DNA of 64,000 bases from positions 1 through 64,000 of the forward strand of contig NZ_VOAY01000006.1 in NCBI RefSeq assembly GCF_008369125.1, given 5' to 3'. This DNA comes from Allopusillimonas sp008369125 (lineage in GTDB: Bacteria > Pseudomonadota > Gammaproteobacteria > Burkholderiales > Burkholderiaceae_B). Under the pieces are notes generated by a model that did not search any database, was not told the origin of the DNA, and saw only the letters and a program-made list of their open reading frames with translations. Shown here one piece after another: positions 17,846-27,522 of the stretch (the first letter of the stretch is position 1; the number at the start of each line of letters is the position of its first letter). Position numbers and translations under genes: made by a program.

Positions 17846-18673
17846 ATGCAAGATCTGACCCTTCCCTTTCGCTGGCGCTTTGCGTTACTAATCCCTGCAC
17901 TGGTTGTGTTCACAGCCTTCTGGCTGTTGCCAGTTGGCATGCTCATCAGAATCAGTGCAGGCGACAACGGTTTTATACAAACATATACAGCCATTCTGAG
18001 CGACTCACGATATTTGCAGAGTCTTTGGCAAACCGTCGCTCTGTCGCTCGCCGTTACGGCCGCCACCATCGTACTTTCGGTCATCAGCGGGTTGTTTCTG
18101 ACGCGCAATGAGTTTCCTGGCAAACGGATAGTCATTTCAATGTTGACGTTGCCTTTGGCGTTTCCGGGTGTAGTCGTGGGTTTTATGGTGATTATGCTTG
18201 CCGGCCGACAAGGCATTATCGGCAGCATCAGCCAGGAACTACTCGGCCACAAACTGGTTTTTGCCTATTCCATGGCCGGCCTGTTCTTGGGTTATTTGTA
18301 TTTTTCCATACCCAAGATCGTGCTGTCGGTCATGGCGGCGGCAGAATCCATGGATGCGTCACTGGAAGAAGCGGCGCATTCACTGGGGGCAGGCTCGTGG
18401 GCCGTTATGCGTGACGTGACTCTACCTGCCCTCGCGCCTTCTCTGATTGCGTCGGGCGCCATCTGTTTTGCGATTTCAATTGGCGCTTTTGGCACCGCAT
18501 TTACGCTTGCCACCGATATTAATGTGCTGCCTATGACGATTTATACAGAATTTACGCTTAACGCCAACCTGGTCACTGCTGCGGCGCTGAGCGTGATCCT
18601 CGGCGTCGTCACGTGGGCAATTTTGACACTTGCCCGTAATTTTGCCGGCACAACCATGATGGCAGGTGGCTAA
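17846..18673 (+). CDS. ABC transporter permease 1
   Basis: A 275-residue inner-membrane permease with six predicted helices. The EAA loop that docks the ATPase is visible as EEAAHSLGAGSWAVMRDVTLP (in two halves) near residues 172-192. The start lies 11 bp after the binding-protein stop, and the stop abuts the ATG of the second permease. Together they form the heterodimeric channel of the importer. Confidence 0.88.
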   Translation: MQDLTLPFRWRFALLIPALVVFTAFWLLPVGMLIRISAGDNGFIQTYTAILSDSRYLQSLWQTVALSLAVTAATIVLSVISGLFLTRNEFPGKRIVISMLTLPLAFPGVVVGFMVIMLAGRQGIIGSISQELLGHKLVFAYSMAGLFLGYLYFSIPKIVLSVMAAAESMDASLEEAAHSLGAGSWAVMRDVTLPALAPSLIASGAICFAISIGAFGTAFTLATDINVLPMTIYTEFTLNANLVTAAALSVILGVVTWAILTLARNFAGTTMMAGG

Positions 18674-19468
18674 ATGCGTAGAACTCATCGCCTGCTGTTC
18701 TGGTGTCAGCTGGCAGTCACACTGCTAATCTGTGCATTTCTTATTGTGCCGGTGTTTGTCTCGGCGCTGACTGGCTTCTCGGTCAACTATTTCAAAGGGC
18801 CATCTGCCGGTCTGACCATGAAGTGGGTGATTAAAGTGCTCGAAGACTATCACATGGCGATTCTGAACTCGCTGATCGTCGCGGGCACCACACTGGTGGT
18901 TGTACTACTGATCGGCATACCGGCCGGATACGTGCTTTCGCGCTGGAAAAGCCGCTTTGCCCGTCTGATCGAAGAGTTGATCACCCTGCCCATCGCGCTG
19001 CCGGGGCTGGCTAGTGCACTGGCCATTATTACTGTGTACGGCGGGTTCCGCGAGTTTCGTATCAGCTTGTGGTTCATTATTTGCGGGCATGTGATCTTTA
19101 CGTTGCCCTTCATGGTGCGGTCTGTATCGGCGGCCTGCTCCAGTCAAAACATCAAAACGTTGGAAGAAGGGGCGGCCAGTTTAGGAGCACGCTTTGTACA
19201 AAGGTTTATGGGTGTTGTGGTTCCTAATATTCGTTCAGGCATTCTGGCGGGCTCGCTGATGGTGGTTACCCTGTCGCTGGGCGAGTTCAACCTGACGTGG
19301 ATGCTGCATGCGCCTCAAACCAAAACCCTGCCTGTCGGGCTCGCCGACGCCTATGCCTCTTTGCGAATTGAAGTGGGCAGCGCCTACACCACGGTGTTTT
19401 TCCTTATCGTGATACCGCTGCTGCTTCTGATGCAATCTCTGGACAAACCAAAACGGCTGAAGCCATGA
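18674..19468 (+). CDS. ABC transporter permease 2
   Basis: A 264-residue permease with about six helices and an EAA loop (LEEGAASLGARFVQRFMGVV) near residues 156-175. Its ATG directly follows the stop of permease 1, and its own stop overlaps the ATPase start as ATGA, so the operon is tightly coupled. It pairs with permease 1 in the importer. Confidence 0.88.
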   Translation: MRRTHRLLFWCQLAVTLLICAFLIVPVFVSALTGFSVNYFKGPSAGLTMKWVIKVLEDYHMAILNSLIVAGTTLVVVLLIGIPAGYVLSRWKSRFARLIEELITLPIALPGLASALAIITVYGGFREFRISLWFIICGHVIFTLPFMVRSVSAACSSQNIKTLEEGAASLGARFVQRFMGVVVPNIRSGILAGSLMVVTLSLGEFNLTWMLHAPQTKTLPVGLADAYASLRIEVGSAYTTVFFLIVIPLLLLMQSLDKPKRLKP

Positions 19469-20514
19469 AACTGAATTCGATCCCAATTACGCTTGAAAAC
19501 TGTAGCAAAACCTACCATGACACCATGGTGCTGCAGAAAACCGACCTGGCCATCGGCGCTGGTGAAACACTGGTTTTGCTGGGCCCTTCAGGGTGCGGCA
19601 AGACAACAACGCTACGCCTTATCGCCGGCCTTGAACGCCCCGACCCAGGTGGGCGCATTATGTTTGGCGACGAAGATGTCACGCATCAGCCGATAGAAAC
19701 ACGCCGCGTTGGCATGGTGTTTCAGAATTACGCGCTGTTTCCCAACTATTCGGTGCGGGACAATGTCGGCTATGGTCTGAAAATACAAAAAGTACCGCAA
19801 GCTGAACGCAGGAAGCGAGTCAATGAACTGCTTGAAATGGTGCATCTTGCCGAGCATGCAGACAAACAGATAGACCAGCTTTCAGGTGGCCAGAAACAAC
19901 GCGTGGCACTGGCACGCGCACTGGCGCCCAAGCCTCGCGTTCTTCTGCTGGATGAGCCCTTGACCGCACTGGATGCCCAATTGCGTGAAACCCTGCGCAC
20001 CGACATGGATCAGCTTCTGAAAGGGCTGGGCGTAACCACGGTTTATGTTACGCATGATCAGGCCGAAGCCATGGTGCTGGGTGATCGCGTTGTCGTAATG
20101 AGCAAAGGTCGCATTGAGCAAGCAGGCTCACCGCGCGAAATTTACTTCAAGCCGCGCAACCATCACGTTGCACAATTTATTGGTTCACTAAATACCTTGC
20201 GCGGCACCTACCGAGACGGCGTATTTGTGACGGCGGGCGGTCACCTAAACTGCCCGGCTGGGGCAGACAACCTGGATACGATTTTCTTCCGGTCTGAAGA
20301 TGCGCAAGTTGTGCCGGTTGAAGAAAGTTCATTAAGCGGCACCGTGGCCAACGTGCAGTTTCTTGGCGAGCGCACGCGACTATTTCTTGATGGTGTTACC
20401 GAAGGCCAGCGAGTTTGCGTAGAAACCTCAAACCGCCACGAGTATCAGACCGGGCAGCAGATCGGGCTGCGGCTTGAACCCCATCATTTGCTGCTGATGG
20501 CGGGGGAGTCATAA
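19465..20514 (+). CDS. ABC transporter ATP-binding protein
   Basis: A 349-residue importer ATPase: Walker A GPSGCGKTTTLR near residue 38, signature LSGGQKQRVALARAL near 140, Walker B VLLLDEPLTALD near 160, H-loop VTHDQAEA, and a C-terminal TOBE-like regulatory domain from about residue 280. It drives the importer at the cytoplasmic face. The final codon overlaps the phosphodiesterase start (TAATG). Confidence 0.92.
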   Translation: MKLNSIPITLENCSKTYHDTMVLQKTDLAIGAGETLVLLGPSGCGKTTTLRLIAGLERPDPGGRIMFGDEDVTHQPIETRRVGMVFQNYALFPNYSVRDNVGYGLKIQKVPQAERRKRVNELLEMVHLAEHADKQIDQLSGGQKQRVALARALAPKPRVLLLDEPLTALDAQLRETLRTDMDQLLKGLGVTTVYVTHDQAEAMVLGDRVVVMSKGRIEQAGSPREIYFKPRNHHVAQFIGSLNTLRGTYRDGVFVTAGGHLNCPAGADNLDTIFFRSEDAQVVPVEESSLSGTVANVQFLGERTRLFLDGVTEGQRVCVETSNRHEYQTGQQIGLRLEPHHLLLMAGES

Positions 20515-21335
20515 TGTTGCTTGCCCAGATTACCGATCTGCATATAAAAAAGCCCGGCCTGCTCGCCTATAAAAAAGTGGATACCACCAAGTATCTGCAT
20601 GCGTGCGTCGACAAGCTTAACCGGTTGTCACCGCGCCCCGACGCCCTGATCATCACGGGCGACCTCACCGACTTCGGCGTTATTGAAGAGTATCAGGCCT
20701 TGCGCCTTGAGCTGGAACGTCTTCAAATGCCTTTTTATCTGGCGGTCGGCAATCACGACCACCGCGACACACTGCGCCAGGCATTTCCTGATCACACGTA
20801 TCTTGGCGTCGACGGCTTCGTCCAATACACACTGGATTTCGAGAAGCTAAGCCTCATCGTGCTTGACTCTCAAGACCTGCCCAACAGCGGCGGACGACTG
20901 TGCGAACAGCGTTTGCAGTGGCTTGCTGAGCAGTTGCAGGCACAACGCGGCAAACCCACGATCATCGCCATGCACCATCCGCCGTTTCTTTGTGGCGTGG
21001 AGCACATGGACAAACAAAGCCTGAACCGCGACGATGCTCATCAACTGGAAGAACTGCTGCGCAACTACGAAAACATAGAACGTCTGATCTGCGGCCACGT
21101 ACACCGTGGCGTCATGACACGCTTCGCACATAGCATTGCCAGCATCTGTCCCTCACCTGCTCATCAGGTTGCCTATGATCTCAACCCCAACGGCCCCAGT
21201 GCATTTGTCATGGAGCCCCCGGCTTTTCATGTTCATGCCAACATCGATAAAAACTGGGTGACGCATACGGTATATGTGGAAGATTACGGGGGCCATTACC
21301 CCTTTTACGATGCCCAGGGCAAGCTTATAGACTAA
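20514..21335 (+). CDS. GpdQ-like metallophosphodiesterase
   Basis: A 273-residue cytosolic calcineurin-like phosphoesterase, about the length of the glycerophosphodiesterase GpdQ. All metal-binding motifs are present: DLH near residue 8, GDLTD near 50, GNHDHR near 80, HHPP near 156 and GHVHRG near 195. GpdQ and CpdA-type enzymes of this family split glycerophosphodiesters or cyclic nucleotides. Translational coupling to an ABC importer and LacI-type control make intracellular hydrolysis of an imported glycerophosphodiester the best inference. No signal peptide is seen. Confidence 0.82.
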   Translation: MLLAQITDLHIKKPGLLAYKKVDTTKYLHACVDKLNRLSPRPDALIITGDLTDFGVIEEYQALRLELERLQMPFYLAVGNHDHRDTLRQAFPDHTYLGVDGFVQYTLDFEKLSLIVLDSQDLPNSGGRLCEQRLQWLAEQLQAQRGKPTIIAMHHPPFLCGVEHMDKQSLNRDDAHQLEELLRNYENIERLICGHVHRGVMTRFAHSIASICPSPAHQVAYDLNPNGPSAFVMEPPAFHVHANIDKNWVTHTVYVEDYGGHYPFYDAQGKLID

Positions 21336-21342
21336 ATCAGGA

Positions 21343-21387
21343 CAGACGCAGATCCTGTGGCCACATACCCAGGTTCTGCCCTGTCTG
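21343..21387. terminator. Imperfect stem-loop between convergent genes
   Basis: CAGAC, GCAGA and CCTG on the left pair with CAGG, TCTGC and GTCTG on the right, with small interruptions. The stem sits between the phosphodiesterase stop and the convergent hrpA stop, where a bidirectional terminator is expected. There is no clean U-tract. Confidence 0.4.
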
Positions 21388-21404
21388 AAGTCCGCCCGAC
21401 AGGC

Positions 21405-24400
21405 CTACCGGCGCATGGCCTCCCAGGCCTTTTGCAGCCGCTTCACCGACACAGGCATGGGCGTGCGCAGTTCTTGCGCAAACAAGGCCACACGCAACTC
21501 TTCAAGCAACCATCGAAAGTCATCCAACTGACCATCACGGGCCCCTTTCAAGGCAGACCGGGCACGTTGATATTGGGCCAGCAAGGGTGCCATGTCGGCA
21601 ACCAGCCGGGCATCGCGTGCAGGATCACCTCGCAGCTTTTCAATACGCGCCTGAGCAGCCTTCAGGTAACGCGGAAAATGCGCCAGCTGCTTATAAGGCG
21701 TGTCACGCACAAACCATTTGTTCATCAAGGCAGATTGCTGCGCTTGCAGATCGGCGTAGGCAACTGCATGGGACTTGGCCTGCTGCAGTTTTTTTTGCAA
21801 CGCGGCCCACTCTGCAAGAACCTGCCCCGCCAGTCGCGCGATTTCTTGTGCCAGCAAGCCCAGACGGCCCTTGGCCTCGTTACGGCGCAACTCAAAGCTG
21901 CTCTGATCCGTCGGCCAGGGGTCCATAAGACAGGCCTGACCAATGGCGCAATCAATAAATTGATCGCGCAGATCTTCCTGGGTGCCCAGACTCATGTAAA
22001 GCATGCTCATGCGCGTAAGGTCGGGCAGATTTTTCTCAAGAAACTTAACCTGCTCGCGCAGCCCCAGCCGGAAAAGACGTCTGAGCCCTGCCTTATGGAT
22101 CTGGCGTGCCTGCTCAGGGTCGTCGTAAACATCAAAATCACAATGTGTCTGCCGATCGATGAGCGCTGGATAGCCTATGACTGACTGCCCTTTGCGCTGA
22201 ATCTCCATGATGTCGGGCAGAGGGCCAAACGACCAATCGGTAAGGTTTTCATGTGCCAGGGCCTGCGCCACATTTTCATCACGCGCAGCGATTTGCTGAA
22301 AAGATGCCTGGGCCTGCCGGCCATGCTCAGCCTTGAGCTGATCGAGGTTGCGCCCTCCTGACAACATACGCCCATGCTCGTCAACAACCTTGAAGTTCAT
22401 GAACAAATGAGCGGGCAAGGTTTCAAGCTTGAAATCGCTGCGCAGAGGACGTACTTTGACGTGTTCCCACATATCAGCGCTAATGGCCTCGGGCAAGCCC
22501 ATGCCAGGGTTGTCGGCACGATCGAACCAGCGCTCGTAAAACGCCGCAGCGTAGTCTGGCAGAGGAACACACTGGCGTCGCATTTTCTGTGGCAATGACT
22601 TGAGCAGAAGATGGGTTTTTTCCTTGAGCATGCCGGGCACCAGCCACTCGCAACGCAAGGGGTCTATTTTATTAAGTGCGAACAGCGGAACGGAAAGCGT
22701 AACGCCATCGCGCACCGAGCCGGGCTCAAAGTGGTAATCGAGTGCCATGGCCACCCCTTGCCATTCGACTTTGCGCGGGAAGACGTCTGTGGTGACCCCT
22801 GCCGCATCGTGGCGCATGAGTGCGTCGCGCGTAAGAACCAGCGCCCCCGTCTGCGCTTTATCAAGGCTTTTGAACCATTTTTCTAGCGTTGCCGTCTGGA
22901 ACACGTGTTCAGGGATAAGCTTGTCGTAGAACGCATAAATAAGCGTGTCGTCCACAAGAATATCGGGCCGCCTTGTCTGGTGCTCGAGCTTTTCGATAGA
23001 CACAATAAGCTGGCGATTTTGGCGAAGAAACGGCAGCGCCGCATCAACCTCGCCCGCCACCAGGCCGTCACGAATGAATATTTCGCGCGCCTGCCCGGGG
23101 TCAATACGACCAAAATGAATACGCCGGCCATGATAGATTGGCAAGCCATAAAGCGTAGCCCGTTCATTGGCTACGACCTGGCCAGCCTTTTTATCCCAGC
23201 GCGGGTCAGACCAGTTGCGCAGTATGAGATGGCCTGCGGCCCGCTCCAGCCAGGCCGGATCAATACGGGCAACGCAGCGTGCATAAAGTCGCGTAGTTTC
23301 GACCAGTTCGGCGGCCACCAGCCATTTGCCTGCCTTCTTGACCAGGCGTGAACCTGGATGGATCTGAAAGCGGATACCGCGAGCCCCCAGATACCCTGAA
23401 CCTTCATCACTTTTAAGACCGATATTGCCCAGCAGACCCGCGAGCAAGGCCATGTGGACTTGTTCGTAGGTAGCTGGCAAGGTATTAAGACGCCAGCCCT
23501 GCTCGCCGACCAGGCCAGCCAATTGGCTATGGACATCACGCCATTCGCGTAAGCGTATGGGTGACAGAAAATTCTGGCGCAGCTTGGTGACCAGCTTGCG
23601 CTGCGATGCTTTATGTTCTACCTGCTCTCCGTACCAGTTCCAGAGTTTAAGGTACGAAAGAAACTCAGACTTGTCGTCACCAAACTTGGCATGCGCCGTC
23701 TCAGATGCCTCACGGTCTTGCAGAGGACGCTCACGGGGGTCTTGCACAGACAGGGCCGACGCGATAATTAGCATTTCGGCGAGACATTGCTGGTCTTTTG
23801 CCGCTAGTATCATGCGAGCCAGACGCGGATCAACCGGCAAGCGCGCAAGCTCTTTACCCGCCGACGTCAGCTGGTTGCTTTCGTCAATGGCGCCAAGCTC
23901 TTGAAGCAGGTGGTAGCCATCGGCAATCGCCCGGCCCGAAGGCATGTCGACAAACGGGAAGGTTTCAATGTCTTCCAACCGCAGCGCCTTCATGCGCAAA
24001 ATAACGGAAGCAAGCGATGAACGTAGTACCTCGGGATCTGTAAAGGCCGCCCGTTGCATGAAGTCTTGTTCAGCGTAGAGGCGCACACAAATACCCGGGC
24101 CTACCCGACCACAACGACCGGCGCGCTGGTTGGCCGAGGCCTGGCTGATGGGTTCAATACGCAACTGCTCAACTTTGTTGCGCCATGAATAGCGCTTTAC
24201 GCGCGCCAGACCGCTATCGACTACATAACGTATGCCCGGCACAGTCAGCGAGGTTTCGGCAACATTGGTGGCGAGCACGATACGCCGCGCATTACCTTGA
24301 GGACGGAAGATCTGCTCTTGCTCGGCCTGCGACAACCTGGCATAAAGTGGCAACACTTCGCAATGTGTCAGTGTGCTCTTGCGCAAGGCCTCAACGGTTT

Positions 24401-25244
24401 CACGGATTTCACGCTCGCCTGGTAAAAACACCAGCACATCGCCAGCGCCATGACGTGCGCACTCGGCCACACCGTCAACCACGGCATCGATCAGATCGCG
24501 TTCTTCATCGTCATCTTCTTGCACCGGGCGATAAAGCACATCGACCGGGTACAGGCGGCCAGACACCTCAATGACAGGCGCAGGCTTGCCCTGGCTAGAG
24601 AAATGGTTGGCAAAGCGGTCAGCATCTATGGTTGCCGACGTAATAATTAGCTTGAGATCAGGCCGGCGCGGCAGCAGCTGCCTTAAAAACCCAAGCAGAA
24701 AATCAATATTCAGGCTGCGCTCGTGCGCCTCGTCAATAATAATGGTGTCGTAGCGGCGCAGCATGGGGTCGCGCTGTGACTCGGCCAGCAAAATGCCGTC
24801 GGTCATCAGCTTGATGGCCGTGCCTGGGCCACTGCGATCGCTAAAACGTATCTGGTAACCCACCCAGTCGCCTAGCTCTGTTTTGAGCTCTTGGGCTATG
24901 CGCTTGGCCACCGATGTGGCGGCCAGCCGTCGCGGCTGAGTATGGCCAATAATTTTGCGCTGGCCCCGGCCCAGTTCAAGGCATATCTTGGGTAGCTGGG
25001 TGGTTTTGCCCGAGCCGGTTTCGCCGCACACAATAACAACCTGATTGGCGCGGATGGCGTCAGCAATGTCTTGCCGTCTAGCGCTAACGGGCAAGTCGTC
25101 GGGATATGACAGCGCTGGCAACGGGCGTTCAGGCCTGGGTGCAGCCTGCCGATCAGCGGTTGCCTGATCGTCACGCGGGCCCCGGCGCCGTGTTTTACTG
25201 GTTGCTTTGTGTTGGTTTGCCGACAGATTGGCAGATTCTTGCAT
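21405..25244 (-). CDS. hrpA: ATP-dependent RNA helicase HrpA
   Basis: A DEAH-box RNA helicase of about 1279 residues, close to E. coli HrpA (about 1300). The N-terminal motor has Walker A CGETGSGKTTQLPK, motif II IIDEAHERSLN, motif III SATIDA and motif VI QRAGRCGRVGPG. HA2 and OB-fold domains follow, then the long DUF3418 C-terminal region characteristic of HrpA. In E. coli HrpA acts on stalled ribosomes and fimbrial mRNA. ATG 25244 with an AAGAAG upstream is preferred; an in-frame ATG at 25274 is possible. It diverges from argA. Confidence 0.93.
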   Translation of the reverse strand: MQESANLSANQHKATSKTRRRGPRDDQATADRQAAPRPERPLPALSYPDDLPVSARRQDIADAIRANQVVIVCGETGSGKTTQLPKICLELGRGQRKIIGHTQPRRLAATSVAKRIAQELKTELGDWVGYQIRFSDRSGPGTAIKLMTDGILLAESQRDPMLRRYDTIIIDEAHERSLNIDFLLGFLRQLLPRRPDLKLIITSATIDADRFANHFSSQGKPAPVIEVSGRLYPVDVLYRPVQEDDDEERDLIDAVVDGVAECARHGAGDVLVFLPGEREIRETVEALRKSTLTHCEVLPLYARLSQAEQEQIFRPQGNARRIVLATNVAETSLTVPGIRYVVDSGLARVKRYSWRNKVEQLRIEPISQASANQRAGRCGRVGPGICVRLYAEQDFMQRAAFTDPEVLRSSLASVILRMKALRLEDIETFPFVDMPSGRAIADGYHLLQELGAIDESNQLTSAGKELARLPVDPRLARMILAAKDQQCLAEMLIIASALSVQDPRERPLQDREASETAHAKFGDDKSEFLSYLKLWNWYGEQVEHKASQRKLVTKLRQNFLSPIRLREWRDVHSQLAGLVGEQGWRLNTLPATYEQVHMALLAGLLGNIGLKSDEGSGYLGARGIRFQIHPGSRLVKKAGKWLVAAELVETTRLYARCVARIDPAWLERAAGHLILRNWSDPRWDKKAGQVVANERATLYGLPIYHGRRIHFGRIDPGQAREIFIRDGLVAGEVDAALPFLRQNRQLIVSIEKLEHQTRRPDILVDDTLIYAFYDKLIPEHVFQTATLEKWFKSLDKAQTGALVLTRDALMRHDAAGVTTDVFPRKVEWQGVAMALDYHFEPGSVRDGVTLSVPLFALNKIDPLRCEWLVPGMLKEKTHLLLKSLPQKMRRQCVPLPDYAAAFYERWFDRADNPGMGLPEAISADMWEHVKVRPLRSDFKLETLPAHLFMNFKVVDEHGRMLSGGRNLDQLKAEHGRQAQASFQQIAARDENVAQALAHENLTDWSFGPLPDIMEIQRKGQSVIGYPALIDRQTHCDFDVYDDPEQARQIHKAGLRRLFRLGLREQVKFLEKNLPDLTRMSMLYMSLGTQEDLRDQFIDCAIGQACLMDPWPTDQSSFELRRNEAKGRLGLLAQEIARLAGQVLAEWAALQKKLQQAKSHAVAYADLQAQQSALMNKWFVRDTPYKQLAHFPRYLKAAQARIEKLRGDPARDARLVADMAPLLAQYQRARSALKGARDGQLDDFRWLLEELRVALFAQELRTPMPVSVKRLQKAWEAMRR

Positions 25245-25274
25245 GAAACTTCTTTTGAATGGATAGTCCGTCAT

Positions 25275-25280
25275 TATAAT
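25275..25280 (+). promoter_or_regulatory. Candidate -10 box for argA
   Basis: A perfect TATAAT lies 43 bp before the argA ATG in the short hrpA-argA divergent gap. The best -35-like hexamer upstream (TTGAAT at 25255) is only 14 bp away, so the promoter assignment is weak. Confidence 0.3.
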
Positions 25281-25323
25281 TTCGGGACGAATCTACGCTT
25301 TATAAGGGAAAACACACCACGCC

Positions 25324-26682
25324 ATGACCACTCTCGATGTCGACACCACGTTCTCCGCACAAGACGCCCCTGAATTCGCTCCCGCACAGTTTGTGCGCTG
25401 GTTTCGCGAGGTGGCGCCCTATGTGCACGATTTTCGCGGCAAGACGTTTGTCGTGGCCTTTGGCGGCGAACTTGTCAACGACGGTGCACTTAATGCACTG
25501 ATACAAGACCTTTCACTGCTTTCGGCGCTTGGGGTCAAGCTGGTACTGGTGCATGGCTCACGCCCTCAGGTTAATGAGCAACTGCGCCTCAAAGGGTTTG
25601 ACATGCAGTTTGGCCATAGTACCGAGCCTACCACCCCCGAAGCATTAGAGTGCGCCAAAGAAGCGGCGGGTGAAATAAGGCTTGATATTGAGGCGGCATT
25701 TAGCCAGGGCCTACCCAATACGCCCATGTCGCATGCACATATTAGGGTTATTTCGGGCAACTTTGTTACGGCGCGGCCCGTCGGCGTTATTAACGGCCTT
25801 GATTACCTGCACACCGGTGCCGTACGCAAAATGGACACCGACGCAATTAAAAGCGTGATCAACCAAAGTGCCATAGTACTGCTTTCACCGTTGGGCTTCT
25901 CGCCCACCGGTGATGCCTTCAACCTGGCCATGGAAGACCTGGCCACCAGCGCCGCCGTGGCGCTACGCGCTGAAAAGCTGATTTTCCTTACGCCCAACTG
26001 CATGGTACGCGATGGCGATGGTTCAGTCGACACCGAACTCACGCGCGAAGACGCAGACGCCTTGTTGGTCGCCGGCACGCTTGACCACGAAACGGCAAGC
26101 TTTCTTAGCTATGCCTCGCGCGCCGTAAAGCGGGGCGTAGCCCGCGCGCATCTGGTGCCTTATACACTTGATGGCAGCATACTGCTTGAAATCTTCACCC
26201 ACGATGGCGTCGGCACCATGGTTGTCGAAGACACTCTTGACGATCTACGCGCAGCCAACATCGATGACATCGGTGCCATCGTACAGTTGATTGAACCGCT
26301 TGAAGAAGATGGCACGCTCGTGCCGCGCGGCCGTGGCGTTATTGAGCGCGATGTAGAAAAATTTACCGTGCTGGAACACGACGGCATTATCTACGCCTGC
26401 GTCGCACTTATGCCGTACCTGGACGAAAACATGGCCGAAATGGCCTGCCTTATCGTCCACCCAGAATGGCAAGGCAGTGGCGAAGGCGAAATACTGCTGC
26501 GTCACACTGAAGCCCGCGCGCGAGCCATGGGTGCGCGCCGTCTTTTTGTGCTCACCACCCGCACCTCGCACTGGTTCATAAAGCGTGGCTTTGTACGCGG
26601 AGGTGTTTCTGACCTGCCCCGCGAACGTCAGGCCCATTACAACCATTCGCGCAACAGCCTCATATTTATCAAAAAACTGTAG
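25324..26682 (+). CDS. argA: N-acetylglutamate synthase
   Basis: First enzyme of arginine biosynthesis, acetylating glutamate with acetyl-CoA. The 452 residues divide into an amino-acid-kinase-like domain (about 25-290, with VLVHGSRPQV) and a C-terminal GNAT acetyltransferase domain (about 300-452, with the CoA loop EWQGSGEGE). This AAK-GNAT fusion of about 450 residues is the classical ArgA form. It is usually inhibited by arginine through the kinase-like domain. It stands alone, divergent from hrpA. Confidence 0.95.
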   Translation: MTTLDVDTTFSAQDAPEFAPAQFVRWFREVAPYVHDFRGKTFVVAFGGELVNDGALNALIQDLSLLSALGVKLVLVHGSRPQVNEQLRLKGFDMQFGHSTEPTTPEALECAKEAAGEIRLDIEAAFSQGLPNTPMSHAHIRVISGNFVTARPVGVINGLDYLHTGAVRKMDTDAIKSVINQSAIVLLSPLGFSPTGDAFNLAMEDLATSAAVALRAEKLIFLTPNCMVRDGDGSVDTELTREDADALLVAGTLDHETASFLSYASRAVKRGVARAHLVPYTLDGSILLEIFTHDGVGTMVVEDTLDDLRAANIDDIGAIVQLIEPLEEDGTLVPRGRGVIERDVEKFTVLEHDGIIYACVALMPYLDENMAEMACLIVHPEWQGSGEGEILLRHTEARARAMGARRLFVLTTRTSHWFIKRGFVRGGVSDLPRERQAHYNHSRNSLIFIKKL

Positions 26683-26773
26683 TGCGTTAGAGTGCCCCGC
26701 ACAGCCTCATGTATCTGTTTGCACAGGTCGGTACAATGGCGTGGTCTGCAAATATTGAACTAAGGTTACTGTT

Positions 26774-27055
26774 ATGGCACGTATGATTAATTGTGTAAAA
26801 CTCAAGCGCGAAGCCGAGGGGCTCGATTACCCACCCTACCCCGGCGACCTGGGCGTACGCATTTGGCAAAGTATTTCGAAAGAGGCCTGGGCGCAATGGA
26901 TGGCGACGCAAACGCGCCTGGTTAACGAAAACCGGCTTAATCTTGCCGACCCCGACGCGCGCAAGTTTCTTGGGCGACAAATGCAGGGCTTTTTGTTTGA
27001 AGATGCAGATGTCGAAGCACATGGCTATGTGCCACCGCCCGAGAGCGCATCGTAA
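26774..27055 (+). CDS. yggX: Probable Fe(2+)-trafficking protein YggX
   Basis: A 93-residue cytoplasmic protein with the typical opening MARMINCVKLKREAEGL, where the conserved cysteine is residue 7, and the family segment GDLGVRIWQSISKEAW. YggX protects Fe-S clusters from oxidation and is implicated in iron handling. AAGG lies 8 bp before the ATG. A Fur-box-like site lies about 400 bp downstream, before the convergent membrane-protein gene. Confidence 0.95.
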   Translation: MARMINCVKLKREAEGLDYPPYPGDLGVRIWQSISKEAWAQWMATQTRLVNENRLNLADPDARKFLGRQMQGFLFEDADVEAHGYVPPPESAS

Positions 27056-27069
27056 GAATGAAGGCAACC

Positions 27070-27107
27070 AGGGTGAGGCGGCAATGGCGCGTTAGCCACC
27101 TCACCCT
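27070..27107. terminator. Bidirectional terminator after yggX
   Basis: AGGGTGAGG at 27070-27078 and CCTCACCCT at 27099-27107 form a 9-bp stem, followed on the plus strand by a T-rich stretch. It lies between yggX and the convergent small membrane-protein gene. Confidence 0.8.
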
Positions 27108-27110
27108 TGA

Positions 27111-27401
27111 TTATTTTGATTTTCGAATGGCTTCGCGTCTAATTGCGTATAGACACAAGAAAAAATTGGCCACCATTACCACAGCAATAACTGCGGCTCG
27201 TAGGGCGGATTCTAGCAAGCTCATCTGCTGAAAATAGACGTTGCAGCCAAGCATAATAACTAGAACCAAGACGCCCAACGCACCCCCAGCCACGTAACGA
27301 CATTTCAGTGATCTATTGGCATATTCACGAACCAAGAATGTGGTTATGACCGTCGGAAATACTAGCGCCAAGGCCGGAATGTACGTTGGGTCCATCATCA
27401 A
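27111..27401 (-). CDS. Small three-helix membrane protein, function unknown
   Basis: A 96-residue protein with hydrophobic segments at about residues 8-24, 38-54 and 66-86 and a basic tail ending RREAIRKSK. No domain or catalytic motif is recognisable. A good match to the Fur operator lies 32-50 bp upstream of the start, in promoter position, so it may be iron-regulated. The gene is flanked by terminators on both sides and forms its own transcription unit. Confidence 0.6.
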   Translation of the reverse strand: MMMDPTYIPALALVFPTVITTFLVREYANRSLKCRYVAGGALGVLVLVIMLGCNVYFQQMSLLESALRAAVIAVVMVANFFLCLYAIRREAIRKSK

Positions 27402-27432
27402 TCCTAAAATTGCTTAACACCCAAATTTTATA

Positions 27433-27451
27433 GATGATGATTCTCATTATT
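27433..27451 (-). promoter_or_regulatory. Fur-box-like site
   Basis: The 19 bp GATGATGATTCTCATTATT match the classical Fur consensus at 16 positions when the central A/T is treated as free. The site lies upstream of the minus-strand membrane-protein gene and resembles an inverted pair of GATGATGAT half-sites. Iron-dependent control is inferred. Confidence 0.55.
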
Positions 27452-27522
27452 AATAACGTCAATTAGACTCCAGCCCAACATGGCGTATGTTTTGAAACGT
27501 CTTGACCACCGTATAGCGAAAA

